A stretch of DNA of 64,000 nucleotides from Nitrosospira multiformis (GTDB lineage Bacteria; Pseudomonadota; Gammaproteobacteria; Burkholderiales; Nitrosomonadaceae), in the NCBI RefSeq assembly GCF_900111585.1, contig NZ_FOHI01000001.1:310001-374000 (forward strand), written 5' to 3'. Both the position numbers and the translations under genes were made by a program. Positions 56,321 to 64,000 of the stretch are shown here, in pieces (the first letter of the stretch is position 1; each line of letters opens with the position of its first letter). The notes beneath the pieces are model-generated. The model was not told the DNA's origin. It was given only the letters and a program-made list of their open reading frames with translations, and did no database searches.

Positions 56321-56613
56321 GTCGCAAAGCAGACAAGTCTGGCATCGCTCGGATAACTTAGCATCGCAAACCTATAGCAGTCGCGGTACCTCTCTGAGGT
56401 GAATATCTGGTCACCCTACCTCTCAAGATGGGATTTACGGTCTCCAGCTTACTCTCACCTCTCTCGAAGCAGCTAGAACAGCTGTCAATCAATGAACCAG
56501 AAGGTGTTCATGTTGCACGACAAATGGCTTACCGCGGGACTGGCGTATCCTTGCCGCCAAGCATCATTTTTTACGTTCTACCAAACAGGGCTGAAAGCAT
56601 GAGTATTGACGTT
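56321..56613. other. Spacer with a truncated copy of the TraD-like gene start
   Basis: Bases 56481-56550 match 59971-60040, including ATGTTGCACGACAAATGGCT, the start of the gene at 60000. Here only the first codons are left. Otherwise empty. Confidence 0.6.
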
Positions 56614-59277
56614 CTATCCTACCAATCGAGGTTGCGAACGTATCCCGTTTTCCTTGTCCTTTAGCACCAATTTGCTAAGCGCGGGAAGGATGATAAACGT
56701 ACATACCATGATCCAGAATATGCCTATAGTAATAATCAAACCCATACTAGCAATGCCCGGATGCGAGGAGAATGCTAATCCTCCAAAACCGGAGGAGGTG
56801 GTAAGAGCCCCATAAAATATGGCTCTAGCGGTGCTGGATTGATAGATATCGCGAGCTTCCGAAAGCGAGTGGCGCAGCTTTACAAGCATGTGAATGCCGT
56901 TGTCAACACCTAATCCTAGTAACAGCGGCAGGGCGATGATGTTGGCAAAATTAATGGCGGTGCCGGTGATCGTTGCGCTTGCCATGGTAAAAAGTCCGGC
57001 CAGTATGAGCGGCGTCATGATCAGTGCCGTATCCAGAATGCTGCGCCGGATAGCGAGTAATAGTAGTGCGATGGCAACCAGGGCGATTACAACAGCTTTC
57101 TGAAAAGCCTTGATAACCTCTCTCATGGATTCCCAGTAGATGATGGGCAGGTCCGTGGTTTCGGGAGCGACTGATTGCACTTCGGTGATAAATTCCTCAA
57201 GATTGGCTAAATCGTTCAGGTCTTTTTTTGGAAAGATCTGAATGCGATACAAGCCATCCCTGCTCAGCCATTTATCCCTAATGTCGGGGGGCAGGTCAGA
57301 CAGTGTGATTGTTCTGGCTTTCAAGCTGGCTGATAGATCGTTCATCACAGCCGGTAGCGTGCCGAGCAGCGCGGTCTGGATTTTTTCAATGAATATCTCC
57401 CGGCTGGGTTGATACCGTGTATCAAGCTCGATCAAAATATCCTGCAATTCCTTTTTTAAGCGTGTGAGTGAAGTGCGCTCCTCCATATTCGATTTTTCAG
57501 GCAAGATGGCATCGATAGTTCCAATCAAGCGGGTGATCTGCGGACCCGGGTCACTATGCGCTTTGAGTTGAGGGAAGTTCTGTACTTCCGCACCAAGCAT
57601 CAGTCCCATTTCTTCGATCAAGGCCAATTTTTTATCCTGGTCGGCGGGTTGAAGGTCAAAAAGACTGACCGTTTTATCAACCGAAGGTAATGCCGAAAGC
57701 TTTTGCTGCAAGATTTTGGTGCTGCTTTCATCCCTGCTCAGGACGGTCAAGGTCAGCGGAGTGGTTTCCTCGTCCTCCATTAATTTTTTGAAAGCGATAA
57801 CAGATTCGGTATCGGGATCGCGAAGATTAATCGGATTAAAATCGGTTTTCACATTGAACGCCAACACGACGGAGATCAGGGAAATAACAAGTGTTACAAG
57901 GGAAATCGGTTTGGCGTATTGAAGCGGCAAAGTTCCCAGTTTCTTTGAAAGCTCCGAAGGAGCATGAGGACCTTTTGCCGATCCGAATTTTACCGGTGCT
58001 GGCAAAAGTTTTAACAGTGCCGGCAAGGCAACCAACGTAACTGACAGGGAAATAAACAAGCTTGTTCCTGCTAGCAGGCCAAGCTCGGCGACGCCTTTGT
58101 AATCGGTTGGTATAAAAGCATAAAGTCCGATGGACGTAGTACCGGCGGCCAATAGAAGTGAGGGAGCTATTGTCATTAAAGTCACACGTAGTGCACGTTC
58201 TTTACGGTGACGATTCAGCTTATCCCGGTAGCGTAAGCAGAAGTGGATCGCATATTCCACGCCCAAGCCGACATTGGTTACTGCAAACGCGAGTGAAATC
58301 AGATTTAATTCTGTTACGGAAAAGGCCGCGAATGCCCCGCAAAAAATTACTCCTAAGGCTAGAGTTATCAACGTGGCTACCGTCAGCAAAATGGAACGGT
58401 AAGCAATCACTAAAATAAACAACACCAGTACAACTGAGAAAATACTGGCGGTAAAAGTGCCGGTACTAATGCCTGCCAACTCATCATCTTCAAGGGCGAC
58501 TTCGCCGGTAACCCACACCTTAACAGCGGGGAGATAGGGATCTTGAATGCTGGCAATTGCCTTGTTGATGGACTCAATCGCATTTTTCGCAGGACGGATA
58601 TGTGAGTAATCGAATTTAGGCGAGACAATAATAAACTCCTTACTGGAGTGTGTTTTCTTCCCAGAAATCATCGATTCCCAGGAGAGCAAAGCGTTTTCGC
58701 CATTGATTACTTTATCTAAAGCCAGCGTGACTTTATGGGTTAGCGAGGTTAGATCAATGGCTGCAGTACGAGTCGTGTCTCCGGGCTTTAGCGCATCCTC
58801 TAAAATAGAAAAAAAACCTGTTAGATTGGTTTCCTGGGCGATTCTGCCGATGAACGGCTGGGCGAGCGACAGGCTGTCGGATAAGCTCTCCAACTCGTCG
58901 GTATCGAGATAAAGCAATCCGTTCTGACGGAAAAATTCGTTGTCGTAGGGGATATAGGCCGAATTGAAATGATCTGTGTTGTCGCGGAGCAGGCGCAGTA
59001 ATCTTTTACTAGCGGATTTGGTTAGTTCGGGCGTGTCCGATTCAACCACCAGCAAAAGCGTGTGCAAATCCTGTGAAAAGGCTTTCTCATAAGAGCGGCT
59101 GTGTTGCTGGAAAGGTGCATCCGGTGCGATCAGTCTGGTGGTGTCTGTGTTTATGCGCAAATGACCGAGCGCGTACTGGAAGGCCAGGATACCGAGCACA
59201 ACCAGTATTGACAATGCGGTAATCGGATGGCCGATTGTCCAGTTTCGCCAGAAGGTGTAAATGCGGGATCTCGGCAT
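56614..59277 (-). CDS. hpnN: HpnN-like hopanoid RND transporter
   Basis: The 887-residue RND/MMPL-type protein has twelve membrane segments and two large periplasmic loops. LRINTDTTRLIAPDAPFQQH, ALLVVESD-like and FFRQNGLLYLDTDELESLSD follow the HpnN pattern. GVGNEYAIHF-like VGLGVEYAIHFCLRYRDKL and LLGLGVDNGIHMLVKLRHSL carry the acidic residues for proton coupling. HpnN moves hopanoids to the outer membrane. The gene is flanked by direct repeats of neighbouring gene pieces. Confidence 0.85.
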   Translation of the reverse strand: MPRSRIYTFWRNWTIGHPITALSILVVLGILAFQYALGHLRINTDTTRLIAPDAPFQQHSRSYEKAFSQDLHTLLLVVESDTPELTKSASKRLLRLLRDNTDHFNSAYIPYDNEFFRQNGLLYLDTDELESLSDSLSLAQPFIGRIAQETNLTGFFSILEDALKPGDTTRTAAIDLTSLTHKVTLALDKVINGENALLSWESMISGKKTHSSKEFIIVSPKFDYSHIRPAKNAIESINKAIASIQDPYLPAVKVWVTGEVALEDDELAGISTGTFTASIFSVVLVLFILVIAYRSILLTVATLITLALGVIFCGAFAAFSVTELNLISLAFAVTNVGLGVEYAIHFCLRYRDKLNRHRKERALRVTLMTIAPSLLLAAGTTSIGLYAFIPTDYKGVAELGLLAGTSLFISLSVTLVALPALLKLLPAPVKFGSAKGPHAPSELSKKLGTLPLQYAKPISLVTLVISLISVVLAFNVKTDFNPINLRDPDTESVIAFKKLMEDEETTPLTLTVLSRDESSTKILQQKLSALPSVDKTVSLFDLQPADQDKKLALIEEMGLMLGAEVQNFPQLKAHSDPGPQITRLIGTIDAILPEKSNMEERTSLTRLKKELQDILIELDTRYQPSREIFIEKIQTALLGTLPAVMNDLSASLKARTITLSDLPPDIRDKWLSRDGLYRIQIFPKKDLNDLANLEEFITEVQSVAPETTDLPIIYWESMREVIKAFQKAVVIALVAIALLLLAIRRSILDTALIMTPLILAGLFTMASATITGTAINFANIIALPLLLGLGVDNGIHMLVKLRHSLSEARDIYQSSTARAIFYGALTTSSGFGGLAFSSHPGIASMGLIITIGIFWIMVCTFIILPALSKLVLKDKENGIRSQPRLVG

Positions 59278-59999
59278 AATCACCGGGCAAATTCCTCGAT
59301 TCCCATCTCTGATTGAATCTTTTTTCTCAGATTAACAGGACGACGTAGTCATTCAGCACGAAGGTAGACGTTGCTGGCGCACTGGGTATCAGCGGTAGAT
59401 TAAGCAGAGGGAGCAGGCTTTAGCCAATTATTTTGTCCATCCTTAGGAGAGCGGTACGTTCGCTACCGAACCGAATGGACGAAATCCAATCCATGTACTC
59501 AGATCCAAGGGACGCGACGTGATCGAGAAGCAAGCGCATAATAGTTTATGTCCCGGACTTTCTGTTGGAAGGTCATCCAGGCGATCAATCACATTCGCAT
59601 GTTGTGGATTGGCCATCGTCAAGGTGGTCTGGGATCAAGCCGAATCGCTCGAATCGTCGTTCGTGCCACCGTAAAGGGTAATATCGCCGTGGCTGCGATA
59701 CAAGGCACGCTAGGTAGAGAAGGCCTAGCCAAACTGATATTTACCTCACTAATACGCATCGCGGCTTAGGGTGGAGATGAGCGAACCATACGTAATATCA
59801 AAATTCTGGTCGAGATTGAGGCTGATATTGCCAACTGACATTGCGGTACAGAGAGTTATACGATCACTCCACCATCGGACAAGAAGATAGCCTGATGGGT
59901 AAGTCGTAAAAGAGGATTTCCATTCCCAGCTTATTTTTGGTTCCCTCAACCCCAAGGTAGCTGGAATGGGGCTGCCGATCAATCAACCAGGAGGTATTC
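59278..59999. other. Chimeric spacer built from gene fragments
   Basis: Bases 59655-59714 copy part of the AI-2E gene (53649-53708), fused directly to 59713-59908, a degenerate copy of 56097-56326 from the SRPBCC gene. 59971-60040 matches 56481-56550. The first 370 bases hold nothing recognisable. Confidence 0.65.
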
Positions 60000-60464
60000 A
60001 TGTTGCACGACAAATGGCTTACCGCAAGACTGGCATATCTACGCGGCCTCGAAGCACCAAGCGAACAACAGCGGCAACTCCTTTTGCTGGTAGACAAGCT
60101 CAGGCGCACTGACGCGGACTCGCGTATCCTTGCCGCGTTAATTAAGGCGGAGGCGGCGGCAGAACGGGCACAGAGGGCGAGGACGGAAGCTGCCCGCCTT
60201 GCAGCAAGGGACGAGGAAGCAGCACGTATTTTAGAAGCAATCAACAGGGAGGCGGCCTCCAGAGAGCACGACCAGGAGCTGCACAATGCTGCCGAGTTGC
60301 TGATTCTGGCAGGTCTCGTGGATCCGGAAACCCGTACTCCGGTATTCGATCGAGGGGAGCTACTGGGAGCCTTGCTGGGGCTGGCAAATGTGCCGGCAGA
60401 GGATCCTAGAAGACGCGAGTGGAAACGTGCGGGAGATGCATTGCTCGCTGAGAAAACAAAATAA
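60000..60464 (+). CDS. Conjugal transfer protein TraD-like (small, MobC type)
   Basis: The ATG follows GGAGG. The product has 154 residues, with a charged coiled-coil middle (AAAERAQRARTEAARLAARD) and AAELLILAGLVDPETRTPVF, GELLGALLGLANV and RRREWKRAGDALLA near the end, which fit the TraD accessory proteins of relaxosomes. No relaxase is left in the window, so it may be a remnant of a mobilisable element. Confidence 0.6.
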   Translation: MLHDKWLTARLAYLRGLEAPSEQQRQLLLLVDKLRRTDADSRILAALIKAEAAAERAQRARTEAARLAARDEEAARILEAINREAASREHDQELHNAAELLILAGLVDPETRTPVFDRGELLGALLGLANVPAEDPRRREWKRAGDALLAEKTK

Positions 60465-60874
60465 GAATGTTATGTTGCCCAAAAAAGAGCATGGACTACT
60501 AAATTTTTACCCATGATAACCTATTTTATCATGGGTAAAATTCCCCTTTCCCAGTCGACCTGCTAGAGGCCTAACACGATCATTTTCTGCATCCGGAAGG
60601 TTATAAATTTGCAAATAGCGATTTGTTCAAAAAGGGATTCTTTTGGCTCAAAGCAACTGTGAGGGCGCCAGATCATCTCGAACCTAGCAGCGCTACTGCT
60701 ACGCAGGATCACTCCATTCAATGATTGATGCGACGACAGTTTGCTCGGAGGTACGTGGGGCACTTGGAAATAAATACTCGCGAAAAAGAACAACAAGTCA
60801 CAATAAAGAAAGAACGACAAATGATTGAACAAATTGTTATTATTTGTTGTGACCCACTGATCTCTTGTTTATAA
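60465..60874. other. AT-rich end of island 2 with a palindrome
   Basis: A 15-bp perfect inverted repeat (TTTTACCCATGATAA / TTATCATGGGTAAAA) lies at 60505-60540. A minus-strand frame (60563-60832) has no ribosome site and is unlikely to be a gene. Confidence 0.5.
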
Positions 60875-60876
60875 GA

Positions 60877-60922
60877 GACTCATAATCCCTGATCGTTGGT
60901 TCGAGTCCAACCAGACCCACCA
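60877..60922 (+). repeat. Third att copy (right end of island 2)
   Basis: It matches the 47-bp core with one deletion and one substitution (CCCTGATCG for CCCTTGGTCG). The same terminator (AAGGCTTAC / GTAAGCCTT plus T-run at 60931-60967) follows as behind the copy at 43430. Confidence 0.85.
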
Positions 60923-61045
60923 ATAAAATAAAGGCTTACGGATAAAACTGTAAGCCTTTTTCTTTTTAAGGGCATTGGTAGAGTACTTGATCAAAAGTAT
61001 CTCCTCCAAACCAACTGCATTCTTCTCGAGGGGTAGGGCTTATAA

Positions 61046-61246
61046 ATGCCCGGGCTCTGCCGGAGAGAAGACGTTCCCGTGAGGTGGAGGACACCTCCCG
61101 CGGGGTTTACACGTACGCATCGACGATGCCGTGCATGTGTTGCATGCGTTCCAGAAGAAGGCAAAATCTGGCATCATCACTTCGCAAGCGGACGGGCAGT
61201 TGATCGAGAACGGTTGCAGGCAGTGCTCGCCCCTATATTAGGGTAA
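61046..61246 (+). pseudogene. HigB/Gp49-like toxin relic
   Basis: RIDDAVHVLHAFQKKAKSGI is readable and is followed in another frame by a basic end; this is the C-terminal part of phage Gp49/HigB-like RelE-fold toxins. The N-terminal half is not readable in one frame. It directly precedes a HigA-like antitoxin gene. Confidence 0.5.
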
Positions 61247-61255
61247 AGGGAGATC

Positions 61256-61534
61256 ATGATGACGCACAAAGAGCATTCTCAAGGTACCGCCAATGTGCTG
61301 CCCAACCCCGATTTTGACGGTGGGGAGGAACCATCGGCGAAGACGGTCCTCGCGGTCAAGCTAAATGAACTGATCGGCAGGCGAAGCTTAAGTGAGACGA
61401 CGACTGCTCGCCTCACCGACATGAAGCTGCCGAAAGCGTCCCAGATTCGGTGCTACAAGCTGCAGAACATCTCGCTCGAGCGTTTGATGCAGCCAGTGAC
61501 TACCATCAAGGTACCGTGTAATGTCACGGGATAG
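61256..61534 (+). pseudogene. HigA-like XRE antitoxin, damaged end
   Basis: From ATG after GGGAG, 92 residues. SAKTVLAVKLNELIGRRSLS and PKASQIRCYKLQNISLERLM fit the HigA family HTH, but the usual sQteaA motif is changed and the C-terminal strand is replaced by an out-of-frame tail. It may still bind DNA. It overlaps the nuclease start by 14 bases. Confidence 0.5.
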
Positions 61535-62204
61535 ATTAGCTGAGTTGAGCCGGTTAATGGCCGGCCTGGTTGTCTATATCTCATGCACCTGCCTCGCTCA
61601 AGCAGAAATATTGAGCGGTCGCGTTGTCAAGATCGCCGATGGCGATACCCTGACAGTCCTCGACAAGTCAAACCGGCAGCACAAGATCAGACTTTTGGGA
61701 ATTGATGCGCCTGAACATGCACAGCCGTTTGGCACCGTATCCCGGCAAAACCTGGCTGATCTGGTGTTTGGCAAAACAGTTGCTGTGGAGTGGCACAAGC
61801 AAGATCGCTATCAGCGTGTTTTGGGAAAAGTGCTGCTGAATGGGCAGGACGTAAACCTGAAGCAGATCAAGGCGGGACTGGCATGGCATTACAAACAGTA
61901 TGACAAAGATCTGCGGCGGGCTGATAAGCAGCTGTATGCCGAGGCTCAGAAGGCAGCCAGTCTCAAGGGCATTGGACTGTGGAATGATGCGGCGCCCGTC
62001 GCACCGTGGGATTTCAGGCGCAACAAGCCTATCCCGTCAGTTGCAGACGATGAGTGCGAGATCAGGCTTGGTGAATTCCGGTACAAGATCGACCCCGTCA
62101 TTTGTGGGATTTGTCGGAATGCCCTCAAGTCTGCTTCCACTCTGCCCGGACTCATGGAGCTTGTGCGTCTTGCAACTCGTCCCGCTTCCGATGAAGCTAA
62201 TTGA
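61521..62204 (+). CDS. Secreted thermonuclease-like protein (SNase fold)
   Basis: The product has 227 residues. An N-terminal signal-like segment ends CTCLAQA near residue 28. The SNase domain has VVKIADGDTLTVLD, KIRLLGIDAPEHAQPFG, QDRYQRVLGKVLLNGQDVN and GLAWHYKQYD, with the catalytic Arg/Glu/Arg positions kept. A 50-residue extension with one Cys pair (CGIC) follows. It would degrade DNA or RNA outside the cytoplasm. Confidence 0.88.
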   Translation: MSRDRLAELSRLMAGLVVYISCTCLAQAEILSGRVVKIADGDTLTVLDKSNRQHKIRLLGIDAPEHAQPFGTVSRQNLADLVFGKTVAVEWHKQDRYQRVLGKVLLNGQDVNLKQIKAGLAWHYKQYDKDLRRADKQLYAEAQKAASLKGIGLWNDAAPVAPWDFRRNKPIPSVADDECEIRLGEFRYKIDPVICGICRNALKSASTLPGLMELVRLATRPASDEAN

Positions 62205-62642
62205 ATCGAGGCCAGCTCTTATGCAACGCGACAGTGAAGGCGGGTAAAAAAGTTGGCACCCATACGTGGTTCTGATGGACTACCTATCGGCTTAAATAGA
62301 GGAACATGATGGGAACTATGTACAAATTTCCGACTGCAAAAACACCTTCTCCTGCAATTAATCTTGCCAGGGTCAAGACTTCGCTACTTAAAGTGAAGAC
62401 GGCATGGAGTCTAAGCTAAGTTTTCCCCAACTGGCATGTATGGGTCTGTCGATAGCTGTCTGATCTTGTGTCTCAGCTTGGGTTTCTGTGCTGATCAGGA
62501 TTGCGGCAGACTTTTCGCAATGAGAAAAATCATTCCCCTGATAAGGCAGGAAAAAACAGGATTTTTTCACCCATAAGAAAAATGCTATTTGCTCTAAATT
62601 GGCCGTATGAACGATGCGCAACGGCTAAGAGGAGCGGATAGC
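62205..62642. other. Spacer, possibly with a 37-residue reading frame
   Basis: At 62306-62419 a frame starting ATGATG after GAGGAAC encodes MMGTMYKFPTAKTPSPAIN and a short basic tail. The ribosome site is fair, but nothing else supports it. The rest holds no gene. Confidence 0.3.
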
Positions 62643-62876
62643 ATGGATAGGGATGACGAGGCATGGCGTTCACTTTGGACGCTTGAAATGATTTCCCGAA
62701 CGGCAGTGCATCAATCCGGTGTCACAGCCAGAGTGACGCGCTCGCCAAATAATCCAAAGATAGACCGCATCTCGCTTGAAAATAAGGACAGCCTGGATCC
62801 CTCACGCTGGGATCTGGGCGACATTTCCAAACAGCTCATGGCGCTGTGGTTGGAGGGAAGTTTTGAGCGCGCATGA
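62643..62876 (+). CDS. Hypothetical protein, 77 residues
   Basis: The ATG at 62643 follows GAGGAG at a fair distance; an upstream ATG at 62607 has none. MDRDDEAWRSLWTLEMISRT and a C-terminal acidic/aromatic helix (SKQLMALWLEGSFE) suggest a small helical domain. No family is recognised. It is convergent with the nuclease gene that follows. Confidence 0.4.
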   Translation: MDRDDEAWRSLWTLEMISRTAVHQSGVTARVTRSPNNPKIDRISLENKDSLDPSRWDLGDISKQLMALWLEGSFERA

Positions 62877-62913
62877 AGGCTGCATACGAAAACCATTTTC
62901 GCACCTGGGCCAG

Positions 62914-64000
62914 CTATCCAAAAGTAATCACCTCCGTTTGCTTTCCCAAGGTCTTCAGCAGTAGCTTGTAGGTATCGAGATCAAACTTCATGGATGAGCG
63001 CGTCCCGGGCACATCGTCCAAGCCAGCTTCATTGTCCACCGTTCCCAGGTGGCACCAGTAGTCGAAGACATGCACTTCCGATCGGCCGGACAACGCATTG
63101 TATTCCCGTATGCCGATCCTGCCGGGATAGGGCCATGATTTGAGCTTAAGCGGGAGCAGTGCCTGTTTCAGGCGTAGGTAATGCAGTTGCGGCGCTTCCT
63201 TGCCCGCGCAGATGCCGTTACAGCGTTTCAACTGGTGCGCGAAACACGCGCCTTTCCCATTCTCAAGGCCTACCACCCGGGGGCACAACCTGTTCTCCCG
63301 AACGATCCCGCGCAGCGCATCGACTGCCTTTGTCTTCGAGCGGAAGAGCCCGTACAGATGCCCGAACACCTCGGGCTGGATATCCTCTTCCGTCACGATA
63401 TTCACCAGTTGGGGCTCGTGCGAGCCATCGGCCAGCTTCAGGGAAAAGAGTGTGCGGGAGCGGCGCAGTCGCTTGTTGTGGATGGGCTGATGCTCCTTGA
63501 TCAATCTCGACTCCAGCAGCAGCGCGCCCAGTTCTCCGGCTGTTTCCATCCATTCGACCCGCTCGACCTCCTGGGCAATGCGCATGTCGCTGAACGAGGC
63601 ATGGTCCCCACTGAAGTGGGACATGATCCGCGAGCGCAGCGTCACGCTCTTGCCGATATAGAGCGGAAGGCCGTTTTTGCCGTAGAAGAAGTAGACACCC
63701 GACCTGTCCGGAATCTGTTCCAGAATCGAAGCATCCAGGCCTGTGGGGAGGCTGGGGTCTTTCAGCAAGACAGCCGCCGCTTCTTGCACCTCTCGAGCTC
63801 CCAGCTCGCGCCTTGCCATCTCAAGATAGGCTGAGACGAGTTCCACGTCCCCCATCGCCCGGTGGCGCACTTCGGTCTTTAGCCCATGACGCTGCATGAT
63901 GGCATCGAGCCCATGACTCTTGTGCTGCGGATAGAGCTTGCGCGAGAGTCTGGCCGTGCACAATACCTTGTGCTGAAGCAGCGCGCCCATGCGTCGGTAC
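62914..64000 (-). CDS. DnaQ-like exonuclease / GIY-YIG (Cho-like) nuclease, 5' end cut
   Basis: The frame is still open at base 64000. The visible 361 residues begin with the end of an epsilon-type exonuclease (KVLCTARLSRKLYP, VRHRAMGDVELVSAYL with the catalytic His/Asp). A GIY-YIG domain follows: SGVYFFYGKNGLPLYIGKSV and the Arg in RSRIMSHF. A UvrC-like Cys region (CFAHQLKRCNGIC) comes next. Fused proteins of this type resemble Cho and take part in UV repair incision. The rest is outside the window. Confidence 0.85.
   Translation of the reverse strand, partial: YRRMGALLQHKVLCTARLSRKLYPQHKSHGLDAIMQRHGLKTEVRHRAMGDVELVSAYLEMARRELGAREVQEAAAVLLKDPSLPTGLDASILEQIPDRSGVYFFYGKNGLPLYIGKSVTLRSRIMSHFSGDHASFSDMRIAQEVERVEWMETAGELGALLLESRLIKEHQPIHNKRLRRSRTLFSLKLADGSHEPQLVNIVTEEDIQPEVFGHLYGLFRSKTKAVDALRGIVRENRLCPRVVGLENGKGACFAHQLKRCNGICAGKEAPQLHYLRLKQALLPLKLKSWPYPGRIGIREYNALSGRSEVHVFDYWCHLGTVDNEAGLDDVPGTRSSMKFDLDTYKLLLKTLGKQTEVITFG

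Larger units (their letters stand above)
43384..60922. mobile_element. Island 2: old, decayed genomic island (about 17.5 kb)
   Basis: It lies between the exact att copy at 43384 and the diverged one at 60877. The similarity between these two copies goes on through the terminator that follows each, so together they share over 100 bases. The island has no tyrosine integrase of its own. It has a serine resolvase, a TraD-like gene, many gene fragments and an intact membrane-lipid cargo. Confidence 0.7.

Noticed and set aside
59400-59540. 39-residue minus-strand frame (MRLLLDHVASLGSEYMDW)
   Set aside because: It looks protein-like but has no ribosome site or neighbours; not supported enough to list.
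60563-60832. 89-residue minus-strand frame at the end of island 2
   Set aside because: Phe/Leu-rich composition typical of AT-rich noncoding DNA and no start signal.
60877-60922. A third tRNA gene
   Set aside because: The same 3' piece with two changes and no 5' half; not a functional tRNA.

Overview
The window looks like a betaproteobacterial chromosome, most likely a Nitrosospira-like member of the Nitrosomonadaceae. This is inferred from protein style and gene order; no ammonia-oxidation marker lies in the window. The first 33 kb and the last 3 kb are ordinary chromosome, and 33.2-60.9 kb is accessory DNA integrated at a tRNA gene.

Core part (1-33.2 kb). It starts with the tail of an SGNH hydrolase, a VOC protein and a porin relic, followed by rpmE, the trxA-rho pair, glnS, birA-coaX, engB, hemB and the penicillin-binding protein 1A gene. 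Next come a small membrane-protein pair (SirB2-like and CopD-like), a lipoamide-dehydrogenase-like flavoprotein, a zinc-ribbon/Sel1 protein and the cysteine genes cysK-cysE. A translation and envelope block follows: aroA-cmk-rpsA-ihfB-lapA-pyrF, then a CBS-domain protein, folB, plsY and tsaD. It closes with the macromolecular-synthesis cluster rpsU-yqeY-dnaG-rpoD and a tRNA with anticodon CAU. The engB-hemB gap holds a row of strong hairpins whose loops all carry AGGG. A palindromic MITE-like element lies at 25.5 kb, with a one-armed relic at the cysE end.

Accessory part. The 3' 47 bases of the tRNA are repeated exactly at 43384-43430 and imperfectly at 60877-60922, which defines two tandem islands. 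Island 1 (about 10 kb) has nearly all genes on the minus strand. It encodes a tyrosine integrase, two small DNA-binding proteins, a TOPRIM (topoisomerase VI A-like) protein, small replication-type proteins, an HK97 capsid protein, a truncated tail-tip (gpJ) protein overlapping a retropepsin-like protease, and a small terminase subunit. No portal, large terminase or lysis gene is seen, so it is a phage satellite or a reduced prophage. Matching 18-bp motifs near both ends look like integrase arm sites.

Island 2 (about 17.5 kb) is older and heavily decayed. It holds a serine resolvase with a candidate res site and relics of abiV, an MFS transporter, a DUF1428 protein, an MdaB-like reductase, parD, an IS3 transposase, a histidine kinase, a ribosome hibernation factor and AI-2E transporters. 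Its intact genes are mostly membrane or lipid related: a MaoC-like protein, a fatty acid desaturase, cyclopropane fatty acid synthase, a PanE-like reductase, an HpnA-like epimerase, an AI-2E transporter, a hemolysin III-like protein, an SRPBCC protein and an HpnN-like hopanoid RND transporter. Several pieces of these genes are copied elsewhere in the island. Beyond the last att copy lie a broken HigBA-type pair, a secreted nuclease, and the start-less end of a DnaQ/GIY-YIG (Cho-like) nuclease that runs off the window.
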